64,000 bases of DNA from Prorocentrum cordatum (Eukaryota; Sar; Dinophyceae; Prorocentrales; Prorocentraceae): NCBI GenBank assembly GCA_963575745.1, contig CAUYUJ010018059.1, forward strand, positions 527,501-591,500. Reading direction: 5' to 3'. The number at the start of each line of letters is the position of its first letter. Position 1 is the stretch's first letter. A program made the translations under genes and the position numbers. The notes beneath the pieces are model-generated. The model was not told where the DNA came from. It ran no database searches and saw only the letters and a program-made list of their open reading frames with translations. Below, piece by piece: positions 18,601-26,820 of the stretch.

Positions 18601-18834
18601 CGTCGGCGGCTGCAGGCTGCTGGCGCTCGCGTCCCTGTCGCTGGGCGCCCTGGCGGCCTGCTGCGGCTCCGCGGCGCCCCGCCGCTAACCGCCGCGCCGC
18701 GCTTTTTCGCCCCTCCGTGAGGGGGGGAGACGGCGACCGATGCCATCGCGCCGATCCTGGCTGGGCCAATTGTGGATCTACGTGGTGCCACATTTTCAGA
18801 GCCCCGAATCATCAGGGGTAACTCGGGTCAGGGC

Positions 18835-18905
18835 TAACTCGGGTTCGCTTTTCGGGATTCCGAACCCGAGTTACCCCGGGCCCGAGTTACCCCGGGTAAC
18901 TCGGG
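18835..18905. repeat. Two adjacent perfect inverted repeats built on TAACTCGGG
   Basis: taactcgggttcg (18835-18847) and cgaacccgagtta (18861-18873) form a 13-bp stem with a 13-nt loop. cccgagttaccc (18881-18892) and gggtaactcggg (18894-18905) form a 12-bp stem with a 1-nt centre. More taactcggg words flank both. Confidence 0.8.
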
Positions 18906-18944
18906 CGTCCACCCCGGATAACTCGGGCGCCCAACATTTGTTGT

Positions 18945-19060
18945 GGAGCATATGTTGTGCAGATCTTTGTTGTGCAGTCTACGTGGTGCAGTCCATGTGG
19001 TCCACCACGTGTGGTGTGCGAGACATGTTGCGGAAACTCTGAGGTGCAATCTGCTTGGGG

Positions 19061-19100
<40 letters not shown>
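18945..19100. repeat. GTGGTGCA minisatellite and (TA)n tract, left flank of the YR retroelement
   Basis: Short units such as gttgtgcagtctacgtggtgcag run to about 19060, then (AT)n to 19100. The same two components, in mirror order, resume at 25875 after the YR element, so they were probably one site before insertion. Confidence 0.8.
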
Positions 19101-19104
<4 letters not shown>

Positions 19105-19191
19105 AGTCGTAGACGTGAATACCCCAACAGGCCCCTCCTCGCCCGAGCTTGTAAATGCTGACCCCCCGCAACTGCGGTGGCTCAAAGTCTG
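19101..19191 (+). repeat. Split direct repeat A1 (left terminus)
   Basis: 91 bp starting gtatagtcgtagacgtgaat and ending ggctcaaagtctg. It abuts the (TA)n tract directly. It differs from A2 at two positions (gtgaata/gtgagta and gtaaatg/gtacatg). Confidence 0.93.
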
Positions 19192-19219
19192 AGAGGCCCC
19201 CAGCCGCGGCGGCCCCTGC

Positions 19220-19699
19220 ATGGACGGTGGGGCGCCTCCGCTGTGGGCGACACTGCTCACGGCGTGGGGGGCGACCTGGAGCGCCTGCTGGAGCTGGGGC
19301 TGGGGCGGAGTCACCACCCAGGCGGCTCACGCGGCGCCGTTCGCGACCTCTGGCCACTGCCAGGAGGACTCTGAGCGCTGCTCCTGCGACTGGGAGCTGC
19401 GCAAGATCATCGACCTCCAGCAGGAGGTCGGCCTCCTCCAGTCGGAGGTGTGGGCGCTGCGGTGCCTGCTGCTGGCCGGGTTTCTGCTGCTCGGCGCTGT
19501 GGCCTCTGGTGCTGGCACGCTGGGTTTCCTGGTGGGGGCCTGCCGGCGCTGCCGCTGCGGCGGGCGCGAGCGCGCGCCGGGCCGGGCGGCCGAGCCCGGC
19601 GCCCAACCGGCCGCGGCCTCGAGGGCGGCGGCGGTAGAGGGGCCGGCGTGCCCTCAGCCGGGCCGAGGGCCCTCGACGCCGAGCCGCCGGCAGCTGTAG
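19220..19699 (+). CDS. Small membrane-type protein upstream of gag, function unknown
   Basis: Encodes 159 residues from an ATG 28 nt after A1; the stop lies 4 nt before the gag-like ATG. The N-terminus is Trp/Ala-rich. Residues about 58-81 (WELRKIIDLQQEVGLLQSEV and on) look like an amphipathic or coiled-coil helix. Residues about 82-104 form a hydrophobic segment (LLLAGFLLLGAVASGAGTLG) that could span a membrane, followed by a Cys/Arg-rich cluster (CRRCRC) and an Ala/Pro/Arg-rich tail. I know no family for it. Its tight spacing to gag suggests it belongs to the element. It could also be a chance frame in GC-rich DNA, but the helix-then-membrane pattern argues against that. Confidence 0.5.
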   Translation: MDGGAPPLWATLLTAWGATWSACWSWGWGGVTTQAAHAAPFATSGHCQEDSERCSCDWELRKIIDLQQEVGLLQSEVWALRCLLLAGFLLLGAVASGAGTLGFLVGACRRCRCGGRERAPGRAAEPGAQPAAASRAAAVEGPACPQPGRGPSTPSRRQL

Positions 19700-19703
19700 C
19701 CCG

Positions 19704-20891
19704 ATGGCAGACGTGCTGACGCTGGACATCGGCGACCCGCAGATCCTGGTCCACTACCCGGACGACGAGAACGGCTTCCTCTGGCACCACAGAGTCTTGC
19801 TCTTCAGGGTGTCGGACGACATCTGGATCAGCTTGACCCCTGATCTCGCCCTGGTGCGCTTGAAGCTCCTGGACATCCGGCACGAGGTGCTGGAGAGGCG
19901 AGCCCCGTTCCCTGCCCACCTGGGCAACCAGGTCTATGCCCACGACCCCATCGCCGCCGCCGCCCTGGCGGGCTTCCGCCGCCGTGCGAAGATCCAGGGG
20001 CAGCTGCTGGGTGTGGGCCAGGTGGACGTGGTCGAGAGGATGATCTGGGTGGTGGCCGAGCCCCGGTCGGCGAAGTTCGGCGAGGTGATCGACTCGGCCA
20101 TCATGGACGACGACGCCCGCGGCACAGGCTTCGACACGAAGGGGGTGGCGGTCGTGGACGGGGAGGAGATCTTCGTGCAGAAGATCGCGGCCAGCAAGCT
20201 CGACGACTTCAAGAAGGAGACCAAGGCGGACCTCGGAGACGTGCGCACGCTCGGGGACCACCTCGACGATGCTGGGCAACGCTGCCTGAGGCTCTCGGAG
20301 GCGGTCGCCCTGATGAGAGACACGGATCAGCCGAACTTCCCGCTCGCCGGCGTGAGGAGCGTGAAGGAGTTCCTCGAGTCGGTGGCCTCCGGGCCTGGCA
20401 ACATGACGTCGTACCAGGCGGAGTGGGAGCGGCTCAGCGGAGTCGGTGAGGGTTCGGCAGTCAACCACGTGCACCGCAACTTGTGCGAGGTGATTCGGCT
20501 CATGCACTCCTGGGACCAGGTCGACGCCTCCATGCTGGCCTCTGCGGAGCTGATCGTGCGCTGGCTGGTTCAAACGGAGATAGCGGTAGAGCGCAACCCG
20601 CGCCACCCTGACTACAGCGGGCTGGACATAGTGATCTCGGCCCCGGTGAATGCAGCGGGCCGCGCGACGACGAACAAGTTCAACTCCTGGGCCACTGACA
20701 AGCTCAAGGAGAGGGCGCAGATCTGGATCAAGGAGAGGGCGCAGATCTGGAAGCAGGAGCGCCTGTACCGCGAGGAGCAGAAGACGAACCTGAAGGAGGG
20801 CAAGGGCGGCGATGGCTACGACCCGTCCAAGAAGAAGCTGAAGAAGAGAGGGGGCAAGGCCGGCGCCGAGGGCGCCGGCGAGGGAGGATGA
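19704..20891 (+). CDS. Gag-like structural protein of the YR retroelement
   Basis: Encodes 395 residues from an ATG. I do not recognise a named domain. The N-terminal half is a mixed alpha/beta-looking sequence with acidic and Trp residues (HYPDDENGFLWHHRVLLF). The middle is helical with charged heptads (about 150-200). The C-terminus is a highly basic tail containing a duplicated KERAQIW, then poly-Lys/Gly, as expected for nucleic-acid binding. There is no CCHC knuckle. Its place, first large ORF before RT, is the basis for the gag call. The stop overlaps the start of the next frame as ATGA (20888-20891), which suggests coupled translation or reinitiation. Confidence 0.65.
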   Translation: MADVLTLDIGDPQILVHYPDDENGFLWHHRVLLFRVSDDIWISLTPDLALVRLKLLDIRHEVLERRAPFPAHLGNQVYAHDPIAAAALAGFRRRAKIQGQLLGVGQVDVVERMIWVVAEPRSAKFGEVIDSAIMDDDARGTGFDTKGVAVVDGEEIFVQKIAASKLDDFKKETKADLGDVRTLGDHLDDAGQRCLRLSEAVALMRDTDQPNFPLAGVRSVKEFLESVASGPGNMTSYQAEWERLSGVGEGSAVNHVHRNLCEVIRLMHSWDQVDASMLASAELIVRWLVQTEIAVERNPRHPDYSGLDIVISAPVNAAGRATTNKFNSWATDKLKERAQIWIKERAQIWKQERLYREEQKTNLKEGKGGDGYDPSKKKLKKRGGKAGAEGAGEGG

Positions 20892-23489
20892 CGCCTCTCG
20901 GGGCTGTGGGGGAGCCGGTGCTGGCAGCCCGGGCGCCGAGAGAGCCCCCCCACAGCCGACACAGACGTGGGCTAGCCCCCTCTATTCCTGGAGGGATCCG
21001 GTCACGAGATCGACGGCACGGAGACCCTTTTCCTCTGCCCTGCGATCCGAGTGGCCTCGGCTCTGCATGCAGCTCTGCGCGGCAACGGCAAGTTTTTGAC
21101 ACGGTTCGGGCCCTGAACCAGCTTGCCGCCGCCAACGTGAATTCACGTCGCGCCCAGGGGCACGACCGCGCACCAGAAGGGCACCTCCGGCCGGCCGCCG
21201 TGCAGCAGTGGATGATCCAGAATGTCGCCCGGCGTGTACTGGCGCATGGGGATTGCCCCACTGACCTCACAGAGGAGTCATCGTTGCACGAGATCCTCGA
21301 CTCGAGACCACTACGGGATGGAGCCCAAGAACCTGGCCAGCTTCGACTTCGACAAGGTCAAGATCCTGCACAGGAAGGTCCACGTTCGGCCGATGCGCCG
21401 GGAGTTGCCCGCGTCGGCCGCTGGCTACCTTCGGCACGCTTCCGACTTGATCGAGGTGGACGAAGCGGAGCTTGAGAGAGATCGTGCCGAGGGAGTGGGT
21501 GTCACGCCATACTGGGACCCTCTCCTCCGGCGCTCGCGAGACCTTCGGAAGCGACTGTACCAGCGCCTGGACCAGCAGGGCCTGCTGACTTGGCGTCGGC
21601 GGCTGAAGGGGCATGCGGGCATCTTCGTGGTCAAGAAAAAGGATGGGCTCCAGAGGTTGATCATCGACGCCCGAGCGGCCAATCGGGCGCATCGGCCACC
21701 TCCCACTACTCGGCTAGGCTCCTCGCGATGCATGGCCGACCTCGACCTCTCCGACCCCCGCCTGAAGGCATCGGGCTTCGGGGGCCTCGGCTCCGGGGCC
21801 TTCAGCCCAGCTGGCCGCGAGGGAGACGTCGGGGACTGTTTCTACAACTTCACCATCCCCGAGCTGGCGAGCTGGTTCGGCTTCGCAGACCAGTTCGACA
21901 CCCACGAGCTGACGGAGATGGGCTGCCTGCCGGACTCGATCTGGGACGACGCCGAGGGGGCCGAGACCAAGGTCGTGGACGGCGAGCAGCTCTACCCCTG
22001 CATGTGCGCGGTGTGCATGGGCTGGTCTTGGGCGCTCTACTTCGCCAACGAGGCCGTGACCTACCGCGTCCAGCGGGCGCTGCCCGACGGGGCCGAGAAG
22101 GTGATGAGGGAGATGCAGCCTGCCCCGACCATCGAGCCCGGCAAGTGCGTTGCCGGAGTGCACGTTGACAACGTGCAGGTGATCGGAGGCTGCGAGGCTG
22201 ACGCCAACACTCAGATGCATGAAATCGAGAATCTTTTTCGAGAGGACCGTATACCTTTCGACGTGGAGCCGGGGGACAGTTTGGAGATGCAGTCCCTCGG
22301 CCTGGTGTACCACTGGCAGGAGCGTCGCCTGAGGCATGTGGCTCGGCGCGTCTGGCGGACCTACATGGCCGGACACGCCCTTTTGAGACGCCGCAAGCTC
22401 CACGGGCACGCGCTCCAGTGCTGGCTGGGGCACGTCGTGAACCTGAACCAGCTCTGCCCCGAGGCGATGTCCGCGCTGAACGCCTGCTACCGCTTCATCG
22501 AGGAGTCGCTGGAGTCGCCCAAGCGGGTCTGGCCCTCTGCGAAGTCCGAGATCCGCTGCTCGATGAACTTGCTCTTCCTGATGGAGGCGGACCTGGGCGC
22601 GACCTACTCGGACCAGGTGTACTGCGGGGACTCGTCCGGCCGCGGCTACGCACTCCACGTGACGACCGCCGAGCCGACCGAGCTCCGAGAAGCCTGGAGG
22701 TGGAGAGAACGCTGGCGGTACCGCGACGTCCCGACAGTGACGGGCCACGTCAGCAACGGGCTCGACTACGTGCGCGGCGGCACGCCCGGCACCGCCACTG
22801 GCCCGAGGACCGCCTTCGGCCAGTCCCTGCTGAGTCAGGCGGAGGTGCCAGAGGATGCGAGCGGCCTGGCTCCCTCTCCGGCCCGAAGCCGCGCTGCGAA
22901 GCCGGCTCGTGGCCGCACCCAGCTGCATCTTGACTCGGGCATCCCCGCCTTGGAGGACAGCTGGGTGGCCAGGCGCCGCTGCAAGCTGGTCGCCGCGGAC
23001 CGCTGGCGCTGGCAGGACGAGCACATCAACCTCAAGGAGGCGAGGGTCGCCTTGATGGGGCTCCGACGGCACTGCCGATCGGTGAAGTTCATGGGCACAA
23101 AGCTGCTCTCGATCAGCGACAGCCAGGTCACAGTCGGGGCCTTCGAGAAGGGCCGCTCCAGCGCGGGCCTGCAGGCCCTCTGCAGGCGCGCAGCCGCCTA
23201 CCGCCTGGGCGGGCAGATCTCCTGGCGGCTCAGGTACATCGAGACTGACCGAAACCCGAGCGGCGAGGACTCCCGGCGCTGGGACCTGAAGAAGCCTGCT
23301 GGGCTGAACCGGGGGCCCGAGCGTCGAGACGCCGCCCCGAGCCTGTCCGCTCCGGCTGCGAGTTACACGACCTCCTCCTCTTCTCGGTCACCTCCGTCGG
23401 CATCCTCAGCATCTGTTGTACGCCCGTCAATTCAGAGCGAGCCTGGTAAATCAGATTTTTTGTATGGAGCTCTTCGGTGGAAAGGGTGA
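20888..23489 (+). CDS. Reverse transcriptase-RNase H of the YR retroelement (with an apparent +1 frame change near 21300)
   Basis: Protein-like sequence starts at the ATG of the ATGA overlap with gag and runs (DPFPLPCD...VRALNQLAAANV...LHEILDS) to about 21300, then continues in the +1 frame as YGMEPKNLASFDFDKVKI. The uninterrupted downstream frame is 21222-23489 (755 codons; the numbering below starts there). RT: KKKDGLQRLIIDARAAN at about 138; motif A GDVGDCFYNF (D202, D205); motif B region MCAVCMGWSWALYF; motif C GVHVDNVQVIG (D316, N317), so the second Asp is Asn. RNase H: D470 (CGDSSG), E606, D633 (SISDS) and D683 (GEDSRR) are all present. DIRS-order RTs have this RT-RNase H order. The frame change may be a mutation, an assembly error or programmed. 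Confidence 0.85.
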
Positions 23490-24121
23490 GCTGACTCGAG
23501 CTTGCCTGGCGGAGGGGCTTCCCTTCGCGGATTCAGTTGATATCAGAGACGGCTGGGAATTTGATCTTTCTCGTCGCAGTACACAAGAGTATATCCTGAG
23601 GCTGGCCCGAGAAGGGCGTTTGATATATGTGCACCTGGGAACGCCTTGTCAGGTTTGGAGTATCGCTCGGAGGGGGATCCGAAACCACGTTCGAGCCAGG
23701 GCCCGGGAACGTCTGGGCATCGAGTTCGCACTGTTTACGGCTACGTTGTGTCATATCCTATCACGTCGTGGGTGTTATTGGAGTGTGGAAAACCCCCGGA
23801 CTTCGAGACTCTGGAACTTCGACCCGATCGCTCGCCTTCATGGACTCGCGGACGTCGTCGAGGTAAACTTCGATATGAGCATGTATGGCACGGCCTATCG
23901 GAAACCTACTCGAATCCTGACAAACCTGAGAGCGTTACAGTCCCTGGGAGATCGACTTCGCATTCGACATAAACACTCGGTCTTGCTACACGGTCATCTC
24001 ACACCACTTGCCGCCGCCTACCCGCCAGCATTGGGCTCGTGTTGGGCCAGGCTCCTTTCTTCGGCCCTGCCGGGCGACATACGCCCGGGCCAGCGAGCCT
24101 TCGACCCCAGCGAGGTCCGCC
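23464..24121 (+). CDS. DCM-like C5-cytosine methyltransferase module of the YR retroelement
   Basis: Starts at an ATG that overlaps the end of the RT-RNase H frame by 26 nt. Motif I is MELFGGKGELT (residues 1-11, SAM-binding FxGxG type). Motif IV is GTPCQVWS with the catalytic-type P61-C62. Motif VI is SVENPR (E109-N110-P111). Spacing between them fits bacterial C5 methyltransferases. It continues with a segment ending HLTPLAAAYPPALGSCWARLL at about 24055. No clear motif VIII-X or target-recognition domain is seen, so it is short and may not be a complete enzyme. The frame stays open to 25278, but from about 24120 the sensible protein is in the next frame, so I end the call where the recombinase starts. 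The end is approximate and not at a stop codon. Confidence 0.72.
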
Positions 24122-25330
24122 ATGGCCTCCAGCGGGCCGCGGGCCGTCGCCCGGCGGCTCGAGGAGCAGCGGTTCACGGTGAGGTCGATGAACCCCGTGA
24201 GCCAGCCTGCCAGGCCGCCGACTCGTTCCTCGAGCACGACCCGATCATCCAGTTCGGCCAGGACGAGCGGCCCCGGCGCTGGAGGGCCCACCCGGACTGG
24301 GCGGCAGCCGCCACCGGGGAAGGGCCGACCGCGGCAGCCTACAGGCCCCCGGCGGGCAGGCCCCATCACCGTCCCGCGGAAGGACTCGCTGATCATGGCG
24401 ACGGTGACCGGAGGCACGCTGGAGAGGTACGCGACGGCGGTCCACGAGTTCGAGACCTACGCGAAGGAGAAGCGCCTGCCGCTGCAGCCGCTGGCACGCC
24501 TGGACGACAGCCTCTCCCTCTACTTCGTGGACCTGTTCGACGACGGCTTCGGGGTCTGGGAGGGGCGCAACGCCTTCTACGGGTACAAGCTGCTGAAGCT
24601 CAGGACGACGGGCAAGGTCGACCTCCCAAAGGCGCTGGCCTCCCTGAAGGGTTGGACGAAGCGGGCGCCCGGGAGGATGCGTCTGCCGCTGCCCGACATC
24701 ATCGTGGACGACATCGCGCTGGACCTGGTGGAGCACGGGAACCCCCTGATGGGGGCCGCGGTGGTGATCCAGACAGACACCTACACGCGGCCCTCCGAGG
24801 TGGTGGGGCTGAGGCAGGGCCAGATCTTGCCGCCGGCGCCGGTCGCGAAGCTCGGCGCGCACTATGGCATCGTCATCGCGCCCTCGGAGTGGCACGAGAC
24901 CACGAAGACGGGCGGCCAGGACGACAGCCTGCTCGTGGGCGACGTGGCGAGGCCCTGGCTCACGAGCGTGCTGCGGCTGCTCCACAAGCCCAACGTGTCG
25001 GACAAGAAGAAGATCTTCGACTTCACCCTCGGCGACTACGAGCGCGAGGTGAAGAAGTCGGCCTGCCGCCTGGGCTACACCGCCCTGGGCGTTTGCCCGC
25101 GCGTCTTCCGGCACTCGGGCGCCAGCAACGACAAGGCGCACTCCCGGAGGACGTTGAAAGAGGTTCAGAAGCGCGGACGATGGGCATCCTCCGCGTCGGT
25201 GGCTCGCTACGAGAAGGGGGCCCTGATCTTGCAGCAGTTGCGCAAGGTTCCCTTGGCCAAGCAGAGGAGGGCGGCTGAGCGCAGCAAGCGCCTGCCGCAC
25301 GTCCTCCTTCAAAAGATTCGTGAAATGTAG
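24122..25330 (+). CDS. Tyrosine recombinase (integrase) of the YR retroelement
   Basis: Encodes 402 residues from the first ATG of the frame; ATG at 24395 is an alternative that removes a Pro/Ser/Arg-rich N-terminus. A core-binding helical domain begins at GTLERYATAVHEFETYAKEK. Catalytic residues are visible: box I Arg R223 (TYTRPSEVVGL), a likely beta-hairpin Lys in HETTKTGG, box II RVFRHSGAS (R330; the usual His three residues before is Arg, R327), W354 in GRWASS, and nucleophile Tyr Y363 (ARYEKG). This matches DIRS/Ngaro recombinases, which insert a circular cDNA by strand exchange without a target duplication. It ends 25 nt before B1. Confidence 0.88.
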   Translation: MASSGPRAVARRLEEQRFTVRSMNPVSQPARPPTRSSSTTRSSSSARTSGPGAGGPTRTGRQPPPGKGRPRQPTGPRRAGPITVPRKDSLIMATVTGGTLERYATAVHEFETYAKEKRLPLQPLARLDDSLSLYFVDLFDDGFGVWEGRNAFYGYKLLKLRTTGKVDLPKALASLKGWTKRAPGRMRLPLPDIIVDDIALDLVEHGNPLMGAAVVIQTDTYTRPSEVVGLRQGQILPPAPVAKLGAHYGIVIAPSEWHETTKTGGQDDSLLVGDVARPWLTSVLRLLHKPNVSDKKKIFDFTLGDYEREVKKSACRLGYTALGVCPRVFRHSGASNDKAHSRRTLKEVQKRGRWASSASVARYEKGALILQQLRKVPLAKQRRAAERSKRLPHVLLQKIREM

Positions 25331-25355
25331 CGGCCACCAGTTCATGATACGGGTA

Positions 25356-25539
25356 TGGGCGAAAGAGGGGCCGTCCAAGATGACAGCCCGACGATGTTCG
25401 ACAATTTATCTCGTCTCAGGCCTGAGCTTCGATTGGATTACCTTGTCAGAGAGTGCGTGTGAAAGGTGATCCAAAATATATCGCACAGCTTCGCTGGATA
25501 TGCATGTCTGGGCGAGGTTTTTAGGCCATCTAGGGGTGT
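25356..25539 (+). repeat. Split direct repeat B1
   Basis: 184 bp from tgggcgaaagaggggccgtc to taggccatctaggggtgt. It is identical to B2 and joined without a gap to A2, which resembles the head-to-tail junction expected in a circular intermediate. Confidence 0.95.
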
Positions 25540-25630
25540 GTATAGTCGTAGACGTGAGTACCCCAACAGGCCCCTCCTCGCCCGAGCTTGTACATGCTGA
25601 CCCCCCGCAACTGCGGTGGCTCAAAGTCTG
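25540..25630 (+). repeat. Split direct repeat A2
   Basis: 91 bp, 89 identical to A1. Followed by 60 bp of sequence not found in A1 before B2 starts. Confidence 0.95.
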
Positions 25631-25690
25631 CCCGCCCTCAGCCACCCTCGAGCTCAGCACGCCTCGCTCGTAATTCAATGCTTTTTCCGC

Positions 25691-25870
25691 TGGGCGAAAG
25701 AGGGGCCGTCCAAGATGACAGCCCGACGATGTTCGACAATTTATCTCGTCTCAGGCCTGAGCTTCGATTGGATTACCTTGTCAGAGAGTGCGTGTGAAAG
25801 GTGATCCAAAATATATCGCACAGCTTCGCTGGATATGCATGTCTGGGCGAGGTTTTTAGGCCATCTAGGG

Positions 25871-25874
<4 letters not shown>
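25691..25874 (+). repeat. Split direct repeat B2 (right terminus)
   Basis: Identical to B1 over 184 bp. It ends in ctaggggtgt and passes straight into (AT)n. Confidence 0.95.
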
Positions 25875-25912
<38 letters not shown>

Positions 25913-26060
25913 CGCCATCTGCGCGGTGCAATCTTTATGGTGCGATCGTCGTGGTGCATTCGGTGTGGTGCAAACCACGTTGTGCAATTTATTTTGTATT
26001 GTCCATGTAGTGCAATCGGCATGGTGCAATCGACGCGGCGCAGCCTATGTTGAGCAGTTC
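25875..26060. repeat. (TA)n and GTGGTGCAAT minisatellite, right flank of the YR element
   Basis: (AT)n to about 25908, then units such as gtggtgcaaaccacgttgtgcaat to about 26060. It mirrors the left flank at 18945-19100. Confidence 0.8.
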
Positions 26061-26074
26061 ACCCTGCCGAACTT

Positions 26075-26470
26075 GAAGTTGTCAATGCCACTGCTCCCGC
26101 AAGCATCCCACCCACCCACCCGCAATTACGTTTGCAAAAAATTATGCGGCGGCGATTGCGATGTCTGCTATTCGCTGGCTGGCGCATCGCTTCGGCCGCG
26201 CTAGCGCGCGCAGGCTCGCGCGCAGAGCGGCCATGTAGTCTGGCGCGACCGACGCGGCCGCAGTGGCGCTGACCCTCGGGATATCCCAGCATTTTTCGCA
26301 GGCCGCGCTGAAGCGCGGGCACTTCCGTGCGAGTCGGTGATTCGGAGGGCGCAATAGCATGGCGATGTCGACAACGGCATACGCGATGATGAGTATAGCG
26401 GCGTTGGTGACGACCATGACGATGACGGCAAGGCCAATGACGTCGCCGATGCTGACCACGCCTCTGACTA
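26075..26470 (-). repeat. Partial copy of the 50-58 kb macrosatellite (X module), reverse strand
   Basis: The reverse complement carries cactcgcacggaagtgcccg-like, ggccgcgtcggtcgcgcca and gcgggtgggtgggtggga-like segments in the order seen at 50630-50880, 51900-52140, 55150-55360, 56740-56980 and 58060-58280. It is an isolated copy about 25 kb from the main array. Confidence 0.75.
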
Positions 26471-26722
26471 TGATGGCGCCCGCGCGTCGGTGATGAACGT
26501 ATCAGTGGGATTTCGACATGCGCGCGGGGCCGGCGGGCGCGAGTTGCACGCATGGTGTCATCGAAGGCGCTTTGGGCGAATCACCGCCGCCCCCTGCCTT
26601 TTGGAATCGCCCATGTGGCCGAGCGTTGTGGCAAGAGCCCTGCCACGCTATCGGACCCCGTGTTCTCCCAGATGGTGTGGGAACCCTTCGTGGAACACTA
26701 TGGGGAGGATGGCGGGGAAGAC

Positions 26723-26730
26723 CAGGAGGA

Positions 26731-26762
<32 letters not shown>

Positions 26763-26820
26763 GAGGAGGAGGAGGAGGAGGAGGAGGAGGAGGAGGAGGA
26801 GGAGGAGGAGGAGGAGGAGG
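26723..26820. repeat. (GGA)n microsatellite
   Basis: A nearly pure GGA run with poly-Glu, poly-Gly and poly-Arg frames on +, poly-Pro and poly-Ser on -. It marks the left edge of the repeat family that follows. Confidence 0.97.

Larger units (their letters stand above)
19101..25874 (+). mobile_element. Tyrosine-recombinase retrotransposon (Ngaro/PAT-type split direct repeats) with DCM-like methyltransferase
   Basis: The 6774-bp element has terminal structure A1 (19101-19191), internal genes, B1 (25356-25539), A2 (25540-25630) and B2 (25691-25874). A1 and A2 match at 89 of 91 positions; B1 and B2 are identical over 184 bp. This is the split-direct-repeat layout known from Ngaro and PAT elements of the DIRS order. 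Encoded functions in order are a small membrane-type ORF, a gag-like ORF, RT plus RNase H, a C5-methyltransferase-like module and a tyrosine recombinase. There is no DDE integrase, protease or LTR. Integration of such elements is thought to use a circular DNA and the recombinase, with no target duplication, which fits the clean junctions in (TA)n. The identical B repeats argue for a recent insertion. Confidence 0.9.

Noticed and set aside
23464-25278. Reading the methyltransferase frame as a single 605-codon protein
   Set aside because: After about 24120 it becomes Arg/Ala/Gly-rich nonsense, while the recombinase motifs are in the next frame.
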